Shown piece after piece: positions 31,190-40,984 of a stretch of DNA of 64,000 bases (the stretch's first letter is position 1; each line of letters begins with the position of its first letter). The notes under the pieces were generated by a model. It did not search any database. It worked only from the letters and a program-made list of their open reading frames with translations, and was not told the DNA's origin. The DNA comes from Pholiota molesta. Its lineage: Eukaryota > Basidiomycota > Agaricomycetes > Agaricales > Strophariaceae. The translations under genes were made by a program, and so were the position numbers. The stretch covers positions 1-64,000 of the forward strand of contig JACGCK010000104.1 of the NCBI GenBank assembly GCA_014925825.1, given 5' to 3'.

Positions 31190-31506
31190 TAGTGATCTGA
31201 GGTCCGGTTACAAGACTGGAAAAAGACCGGAAAAAAACCAGCCCTTAACCAAAGTGGACCGAAAATAGATTGGACCGATCAAGACCGCAACCGCGGTCCG
31301 GTCTGCGGTCTATCATAATTCTAAAGATCAAAAGACTGACGAAAACCGGTTAGGACCGGTTTCAACCGGTCTTTTAACAAGATGTTTTGTGACGTTGTAG
31401 AGCACTAAAATACCTTTTAAACGATACCAAAATCATAATTTTAGCATGAGAAATAACAAAGATATTAATAGTTTGCGATAAAATCGTTATTTTGGGCGCT
31501 TAAAAA

Positions 31507-31768
31507 TGTTAGAGTTGCCTAGTTCAGTCTCAGCTGATGTAGTCACATGTGATCACATGACACACATGTATGTAGCTGTAGAACGCCTTCTGGAGTCCTT
31601 AGTTACTCACTTCGGACTCCAGGCAAGTAGCTAGTCCTATTCCTCCTCAATACATTCAGTTACTCACTTCGGACTCCAGGCTCTCATAGCCGCTCTGTCT
31701 GATACACTGAGACGGCGAAACTCACCCAGCAGGTGTCTCGTACCGTCCCGAACTCGCCACCTCTCACA
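31507..31768 (+). repeat. 5' LTR of copia-2
   Basis: Begins TGTTAGAGTTGCC and ends CACCTCTCACA. It contains an internal direct repeat, AGTTACTCACTTCGGACTCC. Confidence 0.95.
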
Positions 31769-31786
31769 GGTTATGGGCCCCGCGCA
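31769..31786 (+). other. Candidate primer-binding site complementary to the initiator tRNA-Met anticodon arm
   Basis: GGTTATGGGCCCCGCGCA follows the 5' LTR immediately. The reverse complement contains GGGCCCATAACC, the conserved anticodon arm of eukaryotic initiator tRNA-Met. Copia-type elements such as Drosophila copia and yeast Ty5 prime from a half-tRNA of this kind. The identity of the tRNA in this fungus is inferred from general conservation. Confidence 0.55.
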
Positions 31787-31973
31787 CACAGCGCTTTAAA
31801 CTCGTTTTCCAACAACAGTCTCAACTTTCCATTTCCACACTCTCGCTCGTTTCACTCGTACTCGACGCACCGTTGCTCCTACTGCCACGTCATCGCGTCA
31901 GAACGTTCATCGCACACCCCCACACATCCTCTCTCACCGCTGCCACGTCATCTTATTTCCATCTCGCTCTATC

Positions 31974-34900
31974 ATGGCTTCTTCCTCCCTCCCCACCTTT
32001 GCCAAACTCAATGCCTCCAACTACCCAACTTGGTGTGGTGAGATGCAGGCTTGGCTATGCTCCCAGGGCATTTGGCGCATTGTTTCCAGTCAATCCAAGG
32101 CCCCTATGGTCTCATCGCCTCCCAAGGACGGAGAAGATGCTGCACTCGACACTTGGTACCTCAAATCTGACAAAGCAGCCAGCTACATCTATCTGGCAGT
32201 GGATGAGAACCAAAAGATCCATTTTGCGACGATTTCAGATGATCCAGTGAAGATGTGGGCTGCCCTGGCTGCTGTACACCTCCAGAAACATCCTGGTGCA
32301 TGCTTCAATGCCTATGACGACCTCTTTTCGATCAGGAAGCAGGAAGATGAGACGCTGCAGTCGCTTATGAACAGGGTGGACACTGCTATCAACCGCATTC
32401 AGGACCTTCGGCCTAAGGACTTCACCCTCTCCAATCTGGATGATGAGCTGGCAAGCATGACGCTTATTAGGGCGCTTCCAGACGAGTTCAGCATGTTCGC
32501 TTCGTCTCTCCTGCTCCTGGACAAGCTGGAGAAGTCCACAATTCATCAGGCCTTTGTTACAGAGGAATCCCAACGTCGCCATCGCGCCTCTGTCACTCCC
32601 AACGTCTCCTCTGCCCTTGCTGCATCGTCCTCGTCCTCTACAGCCTCCTCCACGCCCGAATGCACGTTCTGTGGCATTAAATGGCACATCGAAGCGAACT
32701 GCAAGAAGTACCTCAAGTTCAAGGAAGATGCACGCGAAGAGGTCCGTCTCAACCGCTCCAAACCCAAGGGGCACAAAGCGAGGCAAGCGGAGCAAACAAC
32801 GCCGGAGTTCGCTGGAAATGCAAGTGCACTGTCAACTTTCGATCCTACCACTCTCCAGAGCGACGCTGACTTCCATTGGCTCGCAGACACAGGCGCCACT
32901 AGTCATATGACGCCGCATCGCGCCTGGATGCGCAATTACACGCCCCACATCGTCCCAATCAAGCTAGCAGACCATACCATCATCTACTCAGCTGGCATGG
33001 GGAGTGTAGTGATTCATCCGGTTATAAAGGGTCAGGAAGCGCGTCCTGTAGAGCTTACTCATGTACTGCATGTTCCCCAACTCCGCAACAATCAGGTCAA
33101 TGCGAAAATCAAGGCTCTGCAGGATGACAAGGGTGGAGAGTACATGTCCAACGCTTTCCTCAAATTCACTGATCAGTGCGGTATTACACGACGCCACAGC
33201 ACCAGGAATCGCCCACAGCAGAACGGCGTCGCAGACCGTGCTAATCGCACCATTTCTGACCATGCTACAGCCATGCTCACTGAATCCAACCTCCCTGCTT
33301 CTTTCTGGGCCTATGCGGTCGCTGCCTATGTCCATGTCTGGAATCGCCTCCCTACGTCGCCTCTGCCTGGTACAACGCCCTACACTGCTTGGTTCCACAA
33401 GAAACCGAACATTAGCCATTTCCGAGTTTTTGGGTGCACTGCCTACGTCTATATTCAGCGAGATCAGCGCAAATCGCTCCAATCACACATGGAGAAGTGC
33501 ATCTTTGTTGGCTATCCATCTGGCTACAAGGGCTGGCAGTTCTACAATCCGGTCACTAGGAAGCTCATCATCTCAGAACGAGCTATCTTCGATGAAAGGA
33601 GCTTTCCAGGCCTCAAGCGCACATCTCCAGTCGACCTGACGCCTGTTGGCACTCCTGCGACCTTCCCAGACGTACCGGATTCCGGGGGGGATGACAACTT
33701 CGTTCCTGAGCCCGAAATCGCGCCAATCGAACCAGATGCATTACCACAGCCTCTCCTAGCACCCAACGACGTTCCAGCAGATATTCCGCCACCAGATGAG
33801 CCAGCTCCACCCAAACTCGAACAGCCTGCTCCTGAGCTACCACCACACGCTCCTGAACGCGTTTCGCCACCTCCTGCACCCGTTCCAGCGCCAGCTCACG
33901 CTCCTCGCGCTCCGCATCCACCTAGAGGCACAGCTGAGCCAGCTCGACGCTCTACTCGCATCCCAAAGCCTCCTAGAGAATGGTGGAAGGTCACTCCGGC
34001 TCCTGCTGCTCCTGCGAACGAGAACGACGCTGGCCCTGCTCTAGACAACGACATGGACGAAATCCAATTTGCTGGAGCTGCCTCGACATCGGATCCACAC
34101 AACTACAAGCAGGCGCTGAAAAGCGATGATTCGGAACGTTGGAAAGAAGCCACACTTGCAGAGTACAACACCCTCATCCAAAATGGCACTTGGGAGATTG
34201 TGGATCTCCCACCAGGTGAAAAGGCCATTGGCTCTAGCTGGGTCTTTCGCATAAAGACGCATTCTGACGGCTCTATCGAACGCTACAAGGCTCGCATCGT
34301 CGCCCAAGGCTGCTCGCAACGTCCCGGACGCGACTATCAGGAAGTGCACGCGCCGACGCCTCGTCCTGCGACGATACGGATGACGTTTGCCATAGCTGCT
34401 GCAGAGGACCTGGAATTGCGCTCTGTCGACGTTTCAGCCGCTTTTACCAATGGAGACCTTGAGGAATACATCTACATGAGACAGCCTGAAGGATTCCATG
34501 AAGGCGCTCCCAACAAGGTCTGCAGGCTCCGGAAATTGCTCTATGGTCTCAAGCAGTCAGCTAGACAGTGGAACATCAAGCTGCACACTGCCCTCACTTA
34601 CATGGGCTTCAAGCGAGTTGAAGCAGACCGGTCTGTCTACATCTGTTCTGATGGCCATGTCCGCATTTTCGTCCCCATTTACATCGATGATATCACCTTC
34701 GCTTGCAAGGATGCTGCTGCGATTGACAGGGCGGTTGAGCAGCTAGCTGGACACTTCAAATGCCGCAATCTCGGACCAACGGAGTTCCTGCTTGGTGTAG
34801 GTATCACCAGAGACCGCAAATCGCGCACCATCGCACTCCACCAACGCCAATTCATCCTGGACATCCTAGAGCGCTACAACATGACCAACTGCAGTCCTGT

Positions 34901-35651
34901 TTCGACTCCCATGATTCCTGGCTGCGTTCTAACGAAGGAAATGGGCGCATCCACTCCAGATGACATTGAATTCATGTGCACTGTTCCCTACCTCAGCTGC
35001 ATCGGTTCGCTCCAGTATCTCGCCTCCATGACCCGCAGTGACATCATTCAAGTCGTCGCCTACCTAGCGCGTTTCAACAGCAATCCAGGTCCGAAACACT
35101 GGGCAGCAGTCAAACACCTATTGCGCTATCTCAAGGGAACGCTAGAGCACAAGCTGCACTACTCAGGCGAGCTGGGTCCAGACATGTTCACCACCTACTG
35201 TGACGCATCTCATGGCGATTGCAAAGACACCGGACGCTCTACAGGTGGTTATGTGACTCTGATGGCTGGTGGTGCAATTGGCTGGAGCAGCAAACTGCAG
35301 GGAATCGTCGCTCTCTCCACTACTGAAGCAGAGTTCATTGCAGCTGTTGAAGCAGGCAAGGAAATCGCTTGGATGCGCAACATTCTGCGCGAATTTGGCT
35401 ACACCATTCACCAGCCTTCCACTCTCCACATTGACAACCAATCCGCTATCAGTGTCTCCAAGAATCCTGAGCACCATGGATGCATGAAGCACCTTGATCT
35501 GCACTTCTACTGGCTTCGAGATGCTGTTAATGACAAGATCATCCATCCTTCCTATATCCCTACTGCTGAGCAAGTTGCAGATATTCTCACCAAGGCTCTA
35601 CCAGCTACCAAAGTCCAATTCTGCAGAGAGCAGATGGGCATTTATCCTTAG
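31974..35651 (+). CDS. gag-pol: Copia-2 Gag-Pol polyprotein with an internal deletion in integrase (1225 aa)
   Basis: Domains are: a UBN2-type Gag (residues ~1-200); a zinc knuckle CTFCGIKWHIEANC (~225); protease with DTGATSH (~304); part of integrase; RT (~755-1000, YIDD near 904); and RNase H with TYCDASHGD, STTEAEF, HIDNQSA and ADILTK (~1080-1215). Right after the protease block HVLHVPQLRNN (~373) the sequence jumps to the second integrase Asp (DDKGGEY). The pre-integrase domain, HHCC finger and first catalytic Asp are gone. The catalytic Glu block reads NGVADRANR, with Asp replacing the usual Glu. Integrase must be inactive although the frame is fully open. Confidence 0.9.
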   Translation: MASSSLPTFAKLNASNYPTWCGEMQAWLCSQGIWRIVSSQSKAPMVSSPPKDGEDAALDTWYLKSDKAASYIYLAVDENQKIHFATISDDPVKMWAALAAVHLQKHPGACFNAYDDLFSIRKQEDETLQSLMNRVDTAINRIQDLRPKDFTLSNLDDELASMTLIRALPDEFSMFASSLLLLDKLEKSTIHQAFVTEESQRRHRASVTPNVSSALAASSSSSTASSTPECTFCGIKWHIEANCKKYLKFKEDAREEVRLNRSKPKGHKARQAEQTTPEFAGNASALSTFDPTTLQSDADFHWLADTGATSHMTPHRAWMRNYTPHIVPIKLADHTIIYSAGMGSVVIHPVIKGQEARPVELTHVLHVPQLRNNQVNAKIKALQDDKGGEYMSNAFLKFTDQCGITRRHSTRNRPQQNGVADRANRTISDHATAMLTESNLPASFWAYAVAAYVHVWNRLPTSPLPGTTPYTAWFHKKPNISHFRVFGCTAYVYIQRDQRKSLQSHMEKCIFVGYPSGYKGWQFYNPVTRKLIISERAIFDERSFPGLKRTSPVDLTPVGTPATFPDVPDSGGDDNFVPEPEIAPIEPDALPQPLLAPNDVPADIPPPDEPAPPKLEQPAPELPPHAPERVSPPPAPVPAPAHAPRAPHPPRGTAEPARRSTRIPKPPREWWKVTPAPAAPANENDAGPALDNDMDEIQFAGAASTSDPHNYKQALKSDDSERWKEATLAEYNTLIQNGTWEIVDLPPGEKAIGSSWVFRIKTHSDGSIERYKARIVAQGCSQRPGRDYQEVHAPTPRPATIRMTFAIAAAEDLELRSVDVSAAFTNGDLEEYIYMRQPEGFHEGAPNKVCRLRKLLYGLKQSARQWNIKLHTALTYMGFKRVEADRSVYICSDGHVRIFVPIYIDDITFACKDAAAIDRAVEQLAGHFKCRNLGPTEFLLGVGITRDRKSRTIALHQRQFILDILERYNMTNCSPVSTPMIPGCVLTKEMGASTPDDIEFMCTVPYLSCIGSLQYLASMTRSDIIQVVAYLARFNSNPGPKHWAAVKHLLRYLKGTLEHKLHYSGELGPDMFTTYCDASHGDCKDTGRSTGGYVTLMAGGAIGWSSKLQGIVALSTTEAEFIAAVEAGKEIAWMRNILREFGYTIHQPSTLHIDNQSAISVSKNPEHHGCMKHLDLHFYWLRDAVNDKIIHPSYIPTAEQVADILTKALPATKVQFCREQMGIYP

Positions 35652-35708
35652 AGTATCTTTCTTTCTTTCTTTCTCTTTCTTTCTGAGACTGTTCAGATCA
35701 TGGGGGGA

Positions 35709-35969
35709 TGTTAGAGTTGCCTATTCAGTCTCAGCTGATGTAGTCACATGTGATCACATGACACACATGTATGTAGCTGTAGAACGCCTTCTGGAGTCCT
35801 TAGTTACTCACTTCGGACTCCAGGCAAGTAGCTAGTCCTATTCCTCCTCAATACATTCAGTTACTCACTTCGGACTCCAGGCTCTCATAGCCGCTCTGTC
35901 TGATACACTGAGACGGCGAAACTCACCCAGCAGGTGTCTCGTACCGTCCCGAACTCGCCACCTCTCACA
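35709..35969 (+). repeat. 3' LTR of copia-2
   Basis: 261 bp, identical to the 5' LTR apart from a one-base deletion near its start (CCTATTCAG for CCTAGTTCAG). Confidence 0.95.
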
Positions 35970-37440
35970 AAAAATGTGTTTGCCTGTGATTCAATCATTA
36001 AAGGTTCGCACCTTTTGAAAAGTTGCGCATAAATAGGCGACATGTATATCTACAAAACATATTTTAAATTTTATTAATTGAACAAGATCTGATTATGCTA
36101 TAATAAGATCAATATTTTCTACTTGACTTCACTATTAACAAGACGCTTTTGCCAATGTTTCATTGGTTAAAAAAGCTAGCCTTTCACAAACCGGGGTCAA
36201 AGTATAACATTAAAATACCTATCTAACAAGCCCTTATACATAATATTCCACCAGGAACTCATTGAGATATGGGCAAATGCGCACAGGCAGTCCAATTTCT
36301 ACTATTAAAATAGTTTCTACAGGTAAAATCAATTTTAATTTGGCCCATAGACTGGTCTACAACCAGTCCTCAACCAGTCTTTAATAGGACCAGTTGAGGA
36401 CTGGTTTTATGCAGTTTCTAAACTTCACAAGACCGATGTAGACCGGTTTACGTTGGCTTGTGCGGTTTTTTGCAGTCTTTAAACCGTGGTTAACTGGTTG
36501 CGGTCTTGGTCCATGGCACTTAGGGCCAAAAGACCGGACCGGACCGGACCTCAGATCACTAGTCATTCCCTTCATTCTGTCACCACCTTCATGGTTCTCC
36601 CCTAATCCCCAGTCAAGCCAGTCCAAACATCCTCAGATCCTCACTGTTAATTATATGGTGTCCCTTCCCCGATGAGGCACTAGGGCCAAACAGCTTGTCA
36701 AGCTATTCACCCATTACAGCAAGTACAAGAATATGCGTAAACAGCAGAGGTCACGCCAAATTCTCCACCTCAAGGATCAACTCTATAAGGGTGGAGCTTT
36801 AAACCATCACTCTGGCCGACAACAATTCCTGTCTGTAGTGGACTTCAATGATAACGACACTCTCAGCTCTGAATCATCCTTCTCCACCTCTGATGACTCT
36901 GCTAGCACATCCGACTCTGCACCTAACTGGTCAGATATTCTAGGAGCTGATTGGTGTGGCTCAAAAGGATCAATCTCACTGTCTGTCCCAACCTCGGTCA
37001 ACTCACATGATGACAATTACGTGCCCAATGACGCTACCTACTCCAGCAGCAGCCTTGGAATTGTGGGATCTGAAGACAGTGATGTGGCTTTGGTGGAAGA
37101 TGGCGCCGATAATGCCATCTTGGATGAACTTCAACTCAACCTTCAATCTGACAAAGAAGATCCCCAGTTCTTGAGAAAGCCTTTGGTTGGCCAGTGGGCA
37201 TGTCTCTGCCAGTGGGTCCAGGAGCAGGTGACCAACATGTATGCTCAGTGATATGAAGCAGAACATGACTTGCTTCCTCATGGCCCATCCTATCTCCACC
37301 ACGTCCTTACAGTTCTGAAACCTAATCACCCTGATTACTTTCGCCAATCTCTTCGTGTCAGCCCCACTACATTTGATGCCATTCTTGCAAAGATTTCTGA
37401 TAATGAAGTCTTTGTAAACAACTCAAACAATGCCCAAATG

Positions 37441-39217
37441 GAGGTCTTTACACTCCAGCACCCCTAAGCAGTGGCGGAGCAGTGGTTGAGCAGTGGTGAC
37501 CACTAGTTGAAAATGAAATTCTACCATATAATGCCTATCTAAAAGCTTAATTGAAGAATTAGGACCACTGCTCACCACTGCTCAACCACTGGTAACCAGT
37601 GGTAACCACTGCTCACCACTGGTGAGCACTGTTTACCAATGGTCACCACTGGTAAACCACTAATCTTCAGTAATCTTTAGTGATCTTCAGTGGTCTTCAG
37701 TGGTCAATCACTAGTTATCAGTGGTTATCAGTACTCTTCAGTGGTCAACCACTAGTCAACCACTGATCTTCACCACTGCTCCTCAGTAGTCTTTAGTGGT
37801 TGTTAGTGGTCAACCACTGATACCCAGTGGTGACCTCACCAGTAGTTACCACTGGTTATCAGCGGTTGTTAGTGCTCTTTAGTGGTCACCACTGATCTTC
37901 AGAGGTCTTTAATGGTTGCTAGTGGTCTTTAGTGGTTACCACTAGTCAACCCATGATATGCTCTGAGTTTGGGCAGGAGGCAAGACAGTGACTTGGAATA
38001 GAGTGGTTATCTGTGCTGGTTGGCTTACGTTAAGCAAATCCTCTACCCAGGGATGGGAAGTCAGTCAGAAAGTTGTGTCCTGAGTAGCTAGTGGGCTATG
38101 GCGGGACAAGGTAGTCCCTCTATTTTTGGCCTGAGAGTTTTGTATCTACTATTGGTGCACCAGGGCCTAATAAGTTGTATTTATTTCAACTTCTTCATTC
38201 AGGTGTGAGAATTCAACACAAAAGTTGGTGAGCAGCTCAATAGCTGAATGACTAGATTCAACTCAATTCTCAAGTGCATAGTGTCCAAGCACTTTAAGTG
38301 CTTCTTGTATTCAATACTATTCTACTAGGCAGAACATGTTCACATTAAGATTGAAAAGAAATCCAACAACCATAATATACCATAGCAATCTAAAAGAAAC
38401 AGATCTGATAGTAGTATAGAAAGTGATAGTAATGAGACAAACAGTTCTGTAGAAAATGAAGAAAGTAAGAAGGAAGATAAGGAGGAGGAGAAGGGGGAGA
38501 GTGAATCTAGTAGTGACTGAAATATTTCTATTATTGAATTCTACTTCTTTTGAGTATTTAAAAGTCTAATATGGACTAATATTAAGAAGTCAGTAGTGGA
38601 ACTAGTGGTGCTTGGTAATAACTAGTGATTAATCATTGGCAACCACTGAAGAGCAGTAAAGACTAGTGGTTAACTAGTGGTTGACTACTAAAGACCACTA
38701 GCTGACCACTATTGACCAATAGTTGACCACTGAAGACCACTAGTGACCACTGGCAATCACAGAAGACCCCCAAAGATCAGTGGTCAACCACTGCTAACTA
38801 CTGACCACTGACAACCACTGGTGGCTAGTGGTTGACCACTGAAGACCACTGAAGATCAGTGGTTGACCAATGGTTGACCACTAACAACCACTGACAACCA
38901 CTGACAACTAGTGGTGACCACTGAAGATTAGTGGTTGACCAGTAGTTGAGCAGTGGTGACCACTGATAACCACTGAAGACCGCTGAAGATCAGTAGTTCA
39001 CCAGTGGTAACCAGTGGTAAGCAGTAGTGACCACTGAAGAGCAGTAGTTGGCCAGTGGTGAACAGTGGTGACCACTGACAACCACTGAAGACCACTGAAG
39101 ATCAGTGGTTTACCAGTGGTGACCACTGAAAATCAGTGGTTCAGCAGTGGTAAGCACTGGTAAGCAGTGCTCACCACTGGCGAGCACTGCTAAGGGGTAC
39201 TGGAGGGTAAAGTACTG
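37441..39217 (+). mobile_element. KDZ2: small internally deleted KDZ element with TIRs and TSD (1777 bp)
   Basis: The termini are GAGGTCTTTACACTCC and, inverted, CAGTACTTTACCCTCC, followed on both sides by CAG(C/T)ACCCC and AGCAGTG. The TSD is CCCAAATG (37433-37440 and 39218-39225). An 8-bp TSD agrees with Zisupton-type KDZ transposons. The interior holds degenerate ACCACTGG-type arrays around the last exon of a KDZ transposase gene. Most of the gene is deleted, so it must be mobilised in trans. Confidence 0.85.
38203..38520 (+). pseudogene. Last exon of a KDZ transposase in KDZ2
   Basis: After a splice-acceptor-like CATTCAG the translation follows the KDZ1 last exon (FNT..GEQLN, MT.F.SILK, LFY.AEHV.IKI). 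Several stops interrupt it, including 38206, 38245 and 38326. It ends in a Glu/Ser-rich acidic tail as in KDZ1. It is a decayed remnant with no upstream exons. Confidence 0.8.
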
Positions 39218-39336
39218 CCCAAATGCCACTTGACGAACAGCTCATGATCACCCTTTTCTGCTTTGGTCATGATGGAAATGCTTCTAGCTTGCAAGCTGTC
39301 ACTAGTTGGGCAGGGGTTGGCAAAGGTACTGTTGTT

Positions 39337-39764
39337 CACTTGTGTCTGTCAATCTCATGCATGAATCAGACTAGATTGACAATATAAAAATAGTGCATCC
39401 AGCTTCCTAACTGACAAGCACAGCCACTCCACCAAGCTGAGTTTGAAGACATTCCAGTTTTGGCAGCTGGTCTATGCTGGTCACTGGGGGTGGTGATGGT
39501 GATCACTGGAGGCTGTGCACTTGCTCACCATGCTCAACAGTGCCCAGCACTCCTCGTCGCTGTTGTCAGGGTCATCCCAAAGTGGAAATACCAAAAATAA
39601 CATTTTTCCACTATTGGTGGGATTGCAGCTGGGCAGCTGGTCCGCTCTGTTTGGGGCCCTTTAGGACTATATTATAGCGATAGATGCGGATTTCAATTCT
39701 AAATACAACCGTGAAAATTTCATATTAATAGCTGCAGCAGTTGACGCACTAGATGTAAATTACT
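39337..39764. repeat. X3: terminal fragment of a palindromic X element
   Basis: It begins CACTTGTGTCTGTCAATC, the right-hand type of X terminus (reverse complement of 54934 inward). It then runs through the arm landmark shared with 3490, 9890 and 50330. It stops at about 39764 where a short piece of gypsy-2 sequence starts. Its internal sequence is most like the X1 right arm (for example CTAAATACAACCGTGAAAA). Confidence 0.75.
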
Positions 39765-39787
39765 GACAATGAAGACATCACTGTACT

Positions 39788-40729
39788 TAGTGCTTGAAAG
39801 TCCGGTCCAGTCCAGTCTTTTGCCCATATTTGGCAAGACCGAGACCGAGACCAGTCTTTCAGTTTTCGAAGACTGCAAAAAACTGGACTGGACCGACTTG
39901 AACCAGTCTTTTGCAGTCTCAATCGGTTCAAAGACCAGTTAAGACCGGTTACGGTCCAAACCGGTCTCAACCGGTCAGAGACCGGTCCAGACTGGTAATA
40001 GTTAGGTATAATACTCTATGTAGTATGTAGTGCTTCAAAGAATATAAAAATCGGTGGAGAATTGAGTGAGAAACAATTAAAATACTAGCTAATGCAGTGG
40101 TTGAGCGCATTTTGTGATATCTCAGTCAATTCTTTACCATATATTATGATTTTATGTTTGTTAAAAGGGTAATTTTAATATCTAACTGTATCCCAATTTG
40201 CGAAAGGGCGATGTTTATACTGAAGGAAGCATAGGCAAAAGTGTCTTTGAAGTAGTCAGAAAGAGTAGAAAAGATCGATATTGCTATAGCTCAACCAAAT
40301 GTTTTTCAAATATTAAGGTTTAAATTGCATCCTGTAGATCTATATGTCTCCTATATATCATTAAGTTTGCGAAAGGTACGACCCATTAACGTTTGCACTG
40401 CGGCTAAAAGCGTTTTTAGACGCCCAAAGTAATTACTCAAATGAAACTATTAATAACTTTGTCAATTCTCATGCTAAAAATATAATTTGGGCATCGTTCG
40501 AGAGGAATTTTAACGTTTTACTAGCCTCCAAATTTTCACGGCCAAAGACCAGTTGGGACCGGTCCAGACCGGTTTTTGATCGGTCCATCTGTTTTTTCAA
40601 ACCTGTTGGACCGTGGACTGGACCGCGGTCTCGGTCTTTTCCGGTCCATCAATTTTCCAGTCATTTCCAGTTCAGTTCCGGTCCAGTCTCGGTTTTTTTC
40701 CAGTCTTGAGACCGGACTTCCAAGCACTA
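39788..40729 (+). mobile_element. hAT2 MITE (942 bp) with gypsy-derived left flank
   Basis: Termini are TAGTGCTTG...CAAGCACTA. The 23 bp to its left (39765-39787) end in ACTGTACT. They match the flank of the hAT2 insertion in gypsy-2 (60784-60806) at all but two positions. The right flank ACTACAGA does not match, so there is no TSD here. It is probably a copy dragged out of the gypsy-2 site by recombination. Confidence 0.85.
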
Positions 40730-40984
40730 ACTACAGACCATGGGGAATGACATATGAGACATGATCCTCGAATACACGTGAGCAAGGAGAAGATGAGTGG
40801 CACTGCTGGCGGCCACGTGGGAACTGCCATGGATTGCCAGTTATGGTGGCCCCCACTACAACCCCCTATCATGCCAAACTGTCTGCACATACAAGGCAGT
40901 TGCAATATTGCAGCCTCTGCAATGCACAAACACCAAAGGCGGGGCCATTTTTAGGAGCCACAGCACCAGTGCAACAGTGATCGA

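Larger units (their letters stand above)
31507..35969 (+). mobile_element. Copia-2: Ty1/copia retrotransposon, young but internally deleted (4463 bp)
   Basis: LTRs at 31507-31768 (262 bp) and 35709-35969 (261 bp) differ essentially by one indel, so the insertion is recent. The TSD is AAAAA (31502-31506 and 35970-35974). A single gag-pol frame lies between. A G-rich polypurine tract (ATCATGGGGGGA) precedes the 3' LTR. It is inserted in hAT1-C. Confidence 0.95.
31190..36561 (+). mobile_element. hAT1-C, split by copia-2
   Basis: The two parts, 31190-31506 and 35970-36561, join into a 904-bp hAT1 once copia-2 and its 5-bp TSD are removed. The left flank (AAGAGGAT, in gypsy gag) and right flank (GTCATTCC, Harbinger region) do not match, so a TSD is absent and the junction is probably recombinant. 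Confidence 0.9.
36562..39336 (+). pseudogene. PIF/Harbinger-like transposase remnant, split by KDZ2
   Basis: The N-terminal part reads from about 36700 to 37440. A Ser/Asp-rich region is followed, after a TGA at 37249, by YFRQSLRVSPTTFDAILAKI. The frame continues after KDZ2 at 39226 with DEQLMITLFCFGHDGNASSL and SWAGVGKGTV. This layout is typical of fungal DDE_Tnp_4 (Harbinger-like) transposases upstream of the DDE core. Removing KDZ2 plus one TSD joins the two parts in frame (..NAQM|PLDEQ..). The catalytic domain is missing because X3 begins at about 39337. The piece is inactive. Confidence 0.75.

Noticed and set aside
26897..38186. Inversion of the whole 27.4-37.7 kb interval between two inverted 0.5-kb copies
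   Set aside because: KDZ2 still has both termini and its 8-bp TSD within a continuous Harbinger-like frame, so no inversion breakpoint can lie inside it.
40730..40740. ACTACAGACCA shared between the right flank of hAT2 at 40729 and gypsy-2 at 59180
   Set aside because: Eleven bases at non-equivalent positions of gypsy-2 are within chance for this much sequence, and the match does not extend.
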